Positions 8,006 through 16,459 of a DNA stretch of 64,000 nucleotides are shown here, piece by piece. Numbering within the stretch: the first letter of the stretch is position 1; each line of letters begins with the position of its first letter. Position numbers and translations under genes: made by a program. The DNA comes from an uncultured Candidatus Cenarchaeum sp. (GTDB lineage: Archaea; Thermoproteota; Nitrososphaeria; Nitrososphaerales; Nitrosopumilaceae), in NCBI GenBank assembly GCA_958295735.1, contig OY282369.1, forward strand, positions 186,001 to 250,000, given 5' to 3'. The notes beneath the pieces are model-generated. The model did no database searches and was not told the origin of the DNA. It saw nothing but the letters and a program-made list of their open reading frames with translations.

Positions 8006-11000
8006 CTACAAACCCGGCTGGTGGGATGTGTCGCTGTCCATAAACCCCGCAAGGCCAATCTTGGATGGTGTCCAGTCCGCTCCCGGCTCGAATTCTTTGG
8101 GAAGCGTCTTGATTATGCGCTCAGACTCGAGGCCGACGTAAACCGCTCGTTCAATCACCGCGACGATGTCCGTGCCGGTGCACGGGTCATTTATGATTCC
8201 ATTTTCCTTGTTGGTGGTTATTTTGTACCTGTCTACGACCCACTCCAGAGGAGTCCTACCGTTGATCTTGTAAGTAGTCTGCGGTATCTTGTCAAAGAGG
8301 ACGACACCGTCGGCGCGCAGTACCGTCGTATTTTTGACTTTCCGGCCCGTGCCGGGATCATTACCTGTGCCGAACGAGAGCTTTGAGAATTTTGTGGGGA
8401 AGAACTGCGGTGCACTTAAGGAGTGCCTCACGCATGTCTCAAAGTTCAGGTGGAGATCAGCAAGGTTTTTTCCCGCGTTGCGAAACGCTGCAAAATCAGG
8501 CGCCATTGGAATCCGAGGCAGCTCGCGGGTCAGGTTGTTGGCGAATTTTTTCCCGTATCCTGGATGGTGTAAGATACCATAGACATACTGGAAAATGTCC
8601 AGCTTCGAGATTGCGGGGTTGTTGTAGTGATTGCGGTACTCCGCCAACGCCGCATCTGTGATGTTGTCTCTTCTCTCTTTGCCACCATAGACATGCAGAG
8701 AAAAGCATTGACCGTGATGAACAACTTCCAGATCAGGCGTTATGTCAATGACAAACGCGTAAAATTCTCCGGTAAACTTGTATGGCACCAAGATGGTAGG
8801 GTTTCGGGTATTTACGTGCGGGAATAGTTTTGGTATTAAATGTGGCGCTTCGTTGTAAACATGATCGAAGTACATGTATTGCTTAAAAAACGGCCGGTAC
8901 AGTGCAGTGCGGATCCTGGATTGAACAAAGGGTGATTTTGTCTGTAGCCGCTTCGACAATGCACCGGACCACTTGGCCCGCGTTGGATCTAATGCAGGAT
9001 TGCCCAGATCTTGCTTGTTGCAGTAGTTGATGTGGCGCTTCATGTTTTTGGCAACTTGTTCTTCTGACGAATTATATACCCAAGAATCACGATTTGTTTT
9101 CACACCGTTAGAATAAGTTCTAAAGACAGATCTACTTTTCCTGCCCGCCTTGGTGTCTGTGTCTCCAATCGCGACGTATTTTGCGAAGTCGCCGCCGCGC
9201 TGATCTAGCCAGTCGTGATATTTGTCCGGCTTTACAGCCATCCAATCCCCTACTCCATAAACAGATTTTGCGTCGCGCACGATCTTCAGTTTTTGCTCCC
9301 TGGTTAGATAGTCGCCTATGTTGTGGTACCGTATGATGCAATCCCGCTTGTGCGGATTCTTTACCAGAATCGTGATGGCCACAGCGGCCCTAGAGCCAGA
9401 GCCGAATATCTTGCCTCCTTCGCGCTTGGATGTCTCTCCATGCGTTCTCTGATTGCCACGCAGATCAAAGCACCAAATCTCGTTGAATTCCTCCGCCAGC
9501 GACGCTCGGATTCCTGATCCCGCCTCGGATCTCAAAAACCCGGCGTTGGTAATTAACGCCACTATGCCAGAATCGCCTATCCTGTCACTGACCCAGCGAA
9601 GAGATCTGATGTACGAGTCATACAAGGATACTTTATTAGATGTGATGCTTCTTTTCAGATATGTTTGTTTTATTCTGGCATCCAGATCTGGATAGTTAAT
9701 GTTCTGGTTCTGGTCGTTATAGTTGCTCTGCCAAGCTGAGTACGGCGGGTTGCCCACGATTACGTGCACGTGTGAGCCGCGCTGCTCCATGATCCGCTCA
9801 TGAGCGGCCCGGAACTGACTGTCCAGCCTTGCCTGCTCCCTCCGATGCTCGGCACCTTCGCGGTACCGTGGGTTTATGCGGAGCGTGTCTGTGTAGCTGA
9901 TCCCTGCAAACGGGACGTATCTGTTTCCCCGGCGCAGGCTAGAGTAAGTCGTCTCAATGTTTACGGCAGCGATGTAGTATGCAAGCAAGATCAGCTCGTC
10001 GGCGAACAGATCGTTCTTGTACTTTTCATACAAGTTGTCGTCGATCAAGCCCGACTCCAGCAACCTAGTGAGGAATGTGCCAGTACCGGCAAACGGGTCG
10101 AGTATTTTTACGGACCTGTCGTTGAGAGTGACGCCAAAGTGCCTTTTCAGCAGGCGTTCTACGCTGTGTATTATAAAGTCTATGACCTCGACCGGTGTAT
10201 ACACCACGCCGTGCCGCTCAGCCCCCTTTTTGTCGGCACTTTCGAAAAAATTGCCGTATATCTTCTTGATGAAATTCTGCCGCTCCACCCTAGTCCTTAT
10301 TCCGTCTAGCTCCCTGCCGACGTCCTCGTAGAACCCTTCCAGATCGCGCAGCTCTTCCTTTAGCCCGATCTTTCTGGTGATCTTGTCGAGCACCAACGAT
10401 ATGGGGTTGTGTGCAGTAAACTGCCCTGAAAAGAGCTGGTCGAAAACGCGAGCCAGCACTACGTGCTGCGCGACGGCCGATATCGCGGCGTCAAGTGTTA
10501 CAGAGTCGTTTATCATCTCCTTCAAGTCCGCATGGAGTTTTTCGATCTCCCGCCTAGTCTCTGGATTTGTTTTCACATGATTGCGTATACGGCCCCCTAT
10601 GGTGTTCGCAGCAGCGCCAAGTTTTTCTCCGTAGCGGTCGTAGTAGTTGATGTCGCCCACCTTTTCAACGAGTTTTGACTTTATGCTAGAGAAGAATTTT
10701 TTGAGGGGCTCGCCTTCAAAGTCCTCGTCAAGTACCGAGACGCTTATCCGCGGTGTGCCCGTGGACTCTGTGTTCTTGTCCAAGACGAGCCTGTTTATCT
10801 CGTTCCCAAGGTCCTCGTCGTGGGACCGCAGGGCGTTGAGGACCTGCCAAACCACGCGGAACGTCTTGTTGTCGTTGAGCGCTTCGTGTGACTCCAGCCC
10901 GGCCGGTATGGCCACCGGAAGTATGACGTACCCGTACTTTTTCCCCTTCGACCTTCGCATCACGCGACCCACGGACTGGACAACGTCTACACGGGACTTG

Positions 11001-12683
11001 CGCGGGTTCAGGAACACGACCCCGTCGAGCGCCGGCACGTCTACCCCCTCTGCCAGGCATCGGGCGTTGGAGAGGATCCTGCACGTGTTGGGATCGCCGG
11101 TGCTTTGATCCAGCCAGCGCATGCGGTCGCGCCTCTGCAGCGCCCGGGTCTTGCCGTCTATGTGGTCCACCTCGACGCGGTGCCCCGTCGGGTTCCACCT
11201 CTCGTACTCGGCCGCTACGCTCGCAAAGCTGCGGTCGATGCCCTCCTCGTCGGGAGCGTGGCCGGCGAACATCATGGACCGGTCTATGCGGTTGGCAAAC
11301 GCGATTATCCGCTGGAGCAGCCTCGGGTTCTTGTCGTCGTCCGGATGGTTGATGCCGTGCCAGACGGCCGCCAGCAGGGTGCGCTCGTCGAGCGGCATGG
11401 ATTTTTCCTTCCCGCCCACGGACTGCTGGAACTTTTTGTCCACCTTGTCGGCGGGCACCACGGCGATCTTCACCCTGAAATCTGACAAGATGCCCTGCCT
11501 GACGGCCTCCGCGAAACTGAGCCGGTGCAGTTTGGGGCCGTACTTGGACTCGTCGTCCATGGAATAGACGACCCTGCCCGTGCGGGCCAGTATTGTGTCG
11601 CTGTACACACGGGGCGTGGCCGTCATGTAGAGGCGCTTCTTCCCCCTCACCTTCGAGTCCCGGTGCACGTCGGTGAAGAACGACTTGTCTTCCGCCCCCG
11701 TGGTACGGTGCGCCTCGTCGCAGAGTATGAGATCGAACCACGATCCTCCCATGGCCTTACGCACCACGCCCAGCGAGTGGTAAGTTGAGAACACGACGGT
11801 CAGCGCGTCGGGGGGCCTGTTCCGCAGGTACGGCGCCAGGGCGTCCGCGTCAGTTGATACTGGCGATTCCAGCTCCGTTATGGAGCCGTCCTCGCCCGTG
11901 CTCTTGTCGGAGCAGACGGCCAGGTAGTAGTGCCGTACGTTGGAGTTGTCCGACCACTCGCGCATGCTCTGCAGGATCAGCGATATGGACGGGACGAGGT
12001 ACAGGACGATTGCGCCCTTCCTCCCCCTCCCCCCCCCCGTGCGCGCGGCAGTGCCTTTCGGCGATGTGGAGGGACGCCAGGGTCTTGCCCGTCCCGCAGG
12101 CCATTATCAGCTGCCCCCGGTCGTGCTTGCCCAGCCCCGCCATAACGTCAGACACCGCCGCCACCTGGTGCGGGCGGAGCTTCTTGGGGCGCCGGGCCGC
12201 GATCTTTGGGAAGCCGCTCCAGTCCACCCCGCTGTCGCGGAAGTGGTCGGGTGTCAGTATCTGGCAGCGGTTCTGCTCCAAGACCCGCCTCGCGTTGGCG
12301 GTTATGGACTCCCCCGTATAGACCAGCATCCTGTGCGCCGTCCGGAGGCCGGCAGCCTTTGCCAGGAACTTGCTGACCTGCTTGGTGTCCAGGCTGCCGT
12401 CGTCGGCGTAGCACTTGCATTGTATGGCGCACAGCCCCCCGTCGTGCTGCTCGGCCACCAGATCGATGCCGGTGTCCGCGCCGTCCCTGCCGGGCCATTC
12501 CATCCACAGCCACACGCGGGCGAACCGGTTCCGGTAGTGGTTGTCGGCGGACAAGAAGTCCTTCGTCACCCTCTCGAACCGCCTTCCCAGTTCCGCCTTG
12601 TTTGTCGCGCCGTCCCTGCCCGTCGATTCTGCCCTGATCCGGGCCAGCACGCTATCGAACGTCCCGGGTTTTGGGGCCGCCAT
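8006..12683 (-). CDS. Type ISP restriction-modification enzyme, frameshifted at a G tract
   Basis: Single-chain restriction-modification enzyme of ~1,558 aa once one frameshift is bridged. Order from the N-terminus: Mrr-like nuclease (DTGIDLVAEQ...AIQCKCYA, the D...QxK pattern), SF2 helicase with Walker A ACGTGKT and DEAH box CDEAHRTTG and a helicase C-terminal half with SVGRVMRRSKGKKYG, a coupler, an N6-adenine methyltransferase with motif I LDPFAGTGTFL and motif IV VGNPPYSAW, then a target-recognition region. ATG 12683 follows an in-frame stop. Frame one (to 11850) and frame two (from 12020 or so) meet at ten Gs (12030-12039); nine or twelve Gs would join them and restore GAIVLYLVPSISLILQSM. 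As read, the product stops after the Walker A motif. The gene is visibly less GC-rich than its neighbours towards its 3' end, indicating transfer. Confidence 0.9.
12030..12039 (-). repeat. homopolymeric G10 tract inside the RM gene
   Basis: Ten Cs on the plus strand. It lies between the Walker A motif and the next conserved helicase block. One G fewer (or two more) puts the helicase-methyltransferase frame in phase, so this is either a phase-variation switch or a sequencing error. Confidence 0.85.
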
Positions 12684-12864
12684 TCAGGGCCGCCCCGCGG
12701 AAGCGCGGGCGTCAGCGGCTCCCTTTTCGCGCCTTTTGAACTCGCCGAGCCCGGAGTGGTTGGGGCAGGACGCGGTTTCGCCCACAGCCGCGTCAGCCAT
12801 CCGGCGGCTCTCCGATCCCGTCTTTGTGTACTCGGGAAAAGACGGGCCGGATGCGGCCGCACAA

Positions 12865-13005
12865 TCAGTCAAGATTCTCGGGCCACTCTGCCGCTTCCTT
12901 GCCGGTGGCAAACGCGCGCCCTGAAAGCTCGGCCAGCGCTTGGCTGTGCCCATCTTCCCCTGCCGACGGCGGGCGGGAATGCGTATCGCGTTTTGTCTCG
13001 GACAT
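12865..13005 (-). CDS. 46-aa small protein upstream of the Type ISP gene
   Basis: Polar, partly acidic protein beginning MSETKRDTHSRPPSAGE and ending GKEAAEWPENLD; no membrane segment, no recognised family. ATG 13005 has a TATA box 25 nt upstream, so it is a good leaderless start, and this is the only clear promoter before the RM gene 181 bp further on. It may be the first gene of the RM transcript. A control or antirestriction role is speculation. Another minus-strand frame of 89 aa (12684-12953) overlaps it and is less convincing. Confidence 0.5.
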   Translation of the reverse strand: MSETKRDTHSRPPSAGEDGHSQALAELSGRAFATGKEAAEWPENLD

Positions 13006-13025
13006 CGCTTTCTCGCCTCCGCTTG

Positions 13026-13034
13026 TTACTTATG
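13026..13034 (-). promoter_or_regulatory. TATA box for the 46-aa gene / RM locus
   Basis: CATAAGTAA on the minus strand, centre 25 nt upstream of ATG 13005. Confidence 0.6.
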
Positions 13035-13056
13035 TGTTGTTGCGCGGGGATCGCGC

Positions 13057-14112
13057 TGTGTTGTATGAAAATCATGTCACACTAACTCCGGGCGGCCGCG
13101 GGGGGTTTTTCTAGGCGTACCAGTAGCAAAGGCAGACGGCGGACTTCCTGACTGACAAGCAGATCAAGTACGCGATCAGGGAGCACAAGAATGGGCGCAG
13201 GGTTGCAGAAATAGCCCGGGAGATCAATGAGCCGGAGGCACGTGCATGGGCTGCTCGCAGAACACGGGCGGACTGGCGAGCCCCCCGCGATTCGCCGACC
13301 GGGCAGGCCCCCCGCGCCGATCACCGAACAGGAGGCTGATCTGGTGGCTCGGCAGCACGGGGCGGAGCATGCGGGCGTCTGGCGCGCCGCCAAGTCGCCG
13401 AGGGCCGGCCACGCCACAAGCTACGGCAGGGCCTGCAAGATCATGAAGGACGGCGGAATGGTGGTGCCGTCTCCGGGCAAGGCGAAGCGCAGGAAATGGG
13501 TCCGTTTTGAGAGGAGGTACTCCAGCGCCATGTGGCACGCAGGCTGGCACGAAATTATGGATTCCCGCTTCAGGGGCTCAAATTTGGTCGCATGCCTTGA
13601 CGATTCGTCGCGATGCGTGACAGGCGCCGGCGTGTTCAGGGAAGCGACCCCGGAGAACGCGGTGGCCGTGCTGCGCGAGGCCGCGAAGCGGTTCGGCGCG
13701 CCCGCGGCGATGCTGTCCGACAACGGCTCGTGCTTCGTGGGCCGGGGAGGCCGCAAGAAGGACGGCAGGAAGGCGCGCGAGGGATCGTGGCGGCCGACCG
13801 CGTTCGAGAGGGAGCTGCTGGAGCGCGGCATTGATCTGACAAACGGCCGCCCCCTGCCACCCGCAGACCAACGGCAAGCTGGAGGGGTTCTTCGGGACTC
13901 TGGAGACGGAGATCAGGCACCACGAGAGCCTGTCGGAATTCGTCGCGTTCTACAACGAGCGGAGGCTCCACTGCTCGCTGGACATTGACAACTTGGAGAC
14001 CCCGCCCGGGGCATTCTCCACCAGAAAGGCCACGAGAGCGATCAAGAAAAACAGCCCGGGCCGGATGGAGGAGGACATGAACGGGCATGTGACATGATTT
14101 TCATACAACACA
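13057..14112 (+). mobile_element. IS481-type insertion sequence, copy 1 (inactive)
   Basis: 1,056-bp element with perfect 24-bp terminal inverted repeats starting TGTGTTGTATGAAAATC (13057-13080 and 14089-14112). Both sides carry the same 15-bp direct repeat GCGCGGGGATCGCGC (13042-13056, 14113-14127), either a long target duplication or a preferred target. The transposase inside is broken. A decayed relative with similar ends lies at 47706-48775. Confidence 0.85.
13157..14097 (+). pseudogene. IS481-type transposase, two frameshifts
   Basis: N-terminal helix-turn-helix (QIKYAIREHKNGRRVAEIAREI) continues in another frame at ~13227 (MSRRHVHGLLAEHG), and the DDE/rve catalytic domain follows: AGWHEIMDSRF (first Asp region), AAMLSDNGSCF (second Asp). 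A second shift in a C-rich run near 13850 moves the frame to CHPQTNGKLEGFFGTLE, which carries the catalytic Glu, and the protein ends with NERRLHCSLDIDNLETPPGAF. Two independent frameshifts at different places argue for decay rather than programmed frameshifting. Confidence 0.85.
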
Positions 14113-14128
14113 GCGCGGGGATCGCGCG

Positions 14129-15269
14129 TGTGGAATCCGAAAAGTAGTTCACCCCCCCTCCCTAGCCGACATCGTACTCCTCTCCCGTCTGCCCGTCAAT
14201 AACCTTTTCCTCGGCCTTCTTGGGCATCTTCCTCGCGAACGCCTGCACCGGCGTCTCCAGGTTGTCCCAGTCGAGGGACATGTGGGGCCGGTCGTGGTTG
14301 TACCACCTCATGAACAGATCCACCGGATCGCTCTTCCTCATCATGATCGCCTCGAACTCGGGCAGCTTGCGCTGGATCTCCCCGTGCAGCCTCTCCAGCT
14401 TGCCGTTCGTCTGGGGGTGCCTCACGCCCGCCAGGATCTGGCGTATTCCAAGCTTGACCAGCCTCCTCTCGAACTCCGTCCTGCCGCGCTTCCTGTCCTC
14501 GGACTCGTTGGCGTAGAACTGCGCGCCGTGGTCGGTCATGATGGAGGCGGGCTTGCCGTGGTCGGCCATGGCCCGTTCCAGCACCGCCAGGGCGTTCTCC
14601 GCGGTGGCCCTCTCGAAGACCCCGTACCCCGTGACGAACCTGGAGGCGTCGTCCTCGTAGCACAGGAACCACCTGCCGTCGTCAAGCAGCTTCCAGTCGG
14701 TATGCCACAGCGAATTGGAGTGCTCGCGCTCGTACCGCACCCATTTGCGCCTTTTGGCCTTTTTGGGGTGAGTTTCTGCCATGTTTTCGTCCTTCAGCAC
14801 GGCGTGTATCGCGCCGTGCGGGATATTCATTCCGGTCTGACTCGCTATGATCCTTTGCAACGCCACCGCCCCGGTGTGCTCCGCCTGCCGCGCGGACAGC
14901 ACGGCGGAGTGCTCCCTGCGCCCGGGCAGCCCCTGCAGGGGCCTGCCCATCGGGGCAGGATGCGACATCTGGCCGACCGCGCGGGCCTTGTGCCTGGCCC
15001 ACATCTTTTGGACCCACCGCACGGACACGCCCATGGATTCGGCTATCTCCGCGTTGGTGAGCTCTCCCTTCCTCTTCTGGCGGACTATCCACCGTATCTG
15101 CGACTCCTCTAGTTTCATGCCGTTCGGGTGATCCAGGCTCACGTGTTTCCCCAACCTTTTGCGCCAGACCCACACGCCTTTGTCTCCGCTCAAAGTCAGG
15201 CCGATGCGCCTGCTTTTGACCGACTTTACATACGATGACAAGGGGTGAACTACTTTTTGGACAATATAG
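14129..15269 (-). mobile_element. IS481-type insertion sequence, copy 2 (apparently intact)
   Basis: Ends are imperfect inverted repeats sharing AAAAGTAGTTCACCCC (14140-14155 and the complement at 15243-15258). The element is flanked on both sides by GCGCGGGGATCGCGCG (14113-14128, 15270-15285), the same sequence that flanks IS copy 1. The two elements therefore sit head to tail at one target motif present three times at ~1.1-kb intervals. The transposases are related but clearly different. Confidence 0.8.
14162..15118 (-). CDS. IS481-type transposase (rve/DDE)
   Basis: 318 aa from ATG 15118. N-terminal helix-turn-helix QIRWIVRQKRKGELTNAEIAESMGVS is followed by a second helical region, then a retroviral-integrase-fold domain with the three acidic residues in HTDWKLLDDG, ASIMTDHGAQF and HPQTNGKLERLHGE; the family tail RWYNHDRPHMSLDWDNLETP is present. 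No frameshift is seen, so it may be active. Longer in-frame reading into 15,565 crosses the IS end and repeat DNA and is not coding. Base composition is lower in GC than surrounding intergenic DNA. Confidence 0.92.
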   Translation of the reverse strand: MKLEESQIRWIVRQKRKGELTNAEIAESMGVSVRWVQKMWARHKARAVGQMSHPAPMGRPLQGLPGRREHSAVLSARQAEHTGAVALQRIIASQTGMNIPHGAIHAVLKDENMAETHPKKAKRRKWVRYEREHSNSLWHTDWKLLDDGRWFLCYEDDASRFVTGYGVFERATAENALAVLERAMADHGKPASIMTDHGAQFYANESEDRKRGRTEFERRLVKLGIRQILAGVRHPQTNGKLERLHGEIQRKLPEFEAIMMRKSDPVDLFMRWYNHDRPHMSLDWDNLETPVQAFARKMPKKAEEKVIDGQTGEEYDVG

Positions 15270-15278
15270 CGCGGGGAT

Positions 15279-15520
15279 CGCGCGGGCCGGCCAAGCCGGG
15301 CCGGGGGCGCGGCGGGCGGCGGGGGCGAGCGCGCGCCAAGCAACCCATCCGGCCGGCCGGCCGGCCGGGATCGCGCGGCGCGCGGGCCGGCCAAGCCGGG
15401 CCGTGGGCGCGGCGGGCGGCGGGGGCGAGCGCGCGCCAAGCAACCCATCCGGCCGGCCGGGATCGCGCGGCGCGCGGGCCGGCCAAGCCGGGCCGTGGGC
15501 GCGGCGGGCGGCGGGAAGGG
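15279..15520. repeat. ~93-102-bp tandem repeat, three units
   Basis: GGGCCGGCCAAGCCGGGCCG begins units near 15281, 15383 and 15476. Units differ by a variable number of CCGG steps in the CATCCGGCCGG tail. It directly abuts the right flank of IS copy 2. Frames through it are repetitive and not taken as genes. Confidence 0.85.
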
Positions 15521-15550
15521 AGAATGGGAGGTAAGCGCGTGCGCGGGCTG

Positions 15551-15642
15551 GTACGAGGTCAGCAACCCCCACTATTCAGGCGTGAATCTAGATCAGCGAA
15601 GGCGCTTTCACGCCTGTGACTGACGGGTACGTGACCTCATAC
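15551..15642 (+). mobile_element. 92-bp palindromic MITE, family A, copy 1
   Basis: Begins GTACGAGGTCAGCAACCCCC and ends GGGTACGTGACCTCATAC; the inner inverted repeat CAGGCGTGAA / TTTCACGCCTG surrounds TCTAGATCAGCGAAGGCGC. Flanked by 8-bp direct repeat GCGGGCTG (15543-15550, 15643-15650), a target-site duplication. Seven copies occur in the window. Confidence 0.88.
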
Positions 15643-15650
15643 GCGGGCTG

Positions 15651-16459
15651 AAAGTTAATCCTTAATTTCCCGGAGGCGCGGTTCGCGCGCATGGCAACCT
15701 GCGGCGTGCCGTTCGGCGGCGGCGGGGGCGAATGGAGGTTTGGCGACTCCGTGGCGTATCCCGGACAGGGAAGCGCCGACGGGCGGGGTTCCGCCGCGGA
15801 TGCGCCGCGCGCAAAACGCCGGGGGGCGCCGGGAAAAGGAGGCGCGCCCGTTTCCCCGCGCGCGAAGAACGGTGGCGCCCCGCCTCGGCGCGCAGGGCCC
15901 GTCGATGCGGACGACGCGGGGGGCCTGCCCGGAATGGCGGCTCCCGAAACGCATCGCGCGCGATGCACAAGGCGCGCGCCGTCCCGCGCAGAGCGTGGGG
16001 AGGCCGGCGCCGGCAAGCCGCCGGGGGCGTGCCCGGCCTTTGGGAACGCGGGACGCGCGGTTGCGGGGGAATGCCGGCGCGGCCGCGCGTCGGCGGGCCG
16101 CGGCGATTGCGAGGAACCCGCGCCGCCGCGGCTCCGGGGGGGCCGCCGCGGCCAGAACGGCGGAGACGCCGGCCTTTTTGGCCGGGCCGCGCGGACGATG
16201 CCCCGGGCAAGAGCGCCCGCCGGAGGAGGGCGGCGGGAACACGGGACGCGCGGACGGGGGGGCGATCGAGGGATGCCCAAGCGGGGACGGCGCGCGCGGG
16301 GGGGCGGATCCCGCGGCCGGCGGGGCGCGCGCTCCCGGCGAGGATCAAGCGGCGTCCGCGCCACGGCGAGCCCCGAGCGATCCTCGTCCCGCCCGAACCG
16401 AGCCTTCGCCCCGCCGCTCCCCGTGGCCGGACCGCGCGCAACGGCGGAGGACGCGAAGC
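15651..16459. other. gene-poor GC-rich interval
   Basis: Starts with AT-rich AGTTAATCCTTAATTTCC (15653-15670), about 27 nt before an ATG at 15691 that opens a 259-codon frame, but the reading is Arg/Gly/Ala low complexity without recognisable features and alternative frames are equally open, so I do not call it. It may be decayed sequence. Confidence 0.4.

Noticed and set aside
7677-15285. Treating the RM gene, 46-aa gene and IS elements as a multi-gene defence island.
   Set aside because: Only one defence gene is recognisable; no cas, Argonaute, toxin-antitoxin or other known defence gene was found nearby.
15740-16459. N-terminal extension of the helicase-like frame by ~240 residues.
   Set aside because: The extension is Arg/Pro/Ala-rich without helicase-like features; the protein-like composition begins at about 16460.
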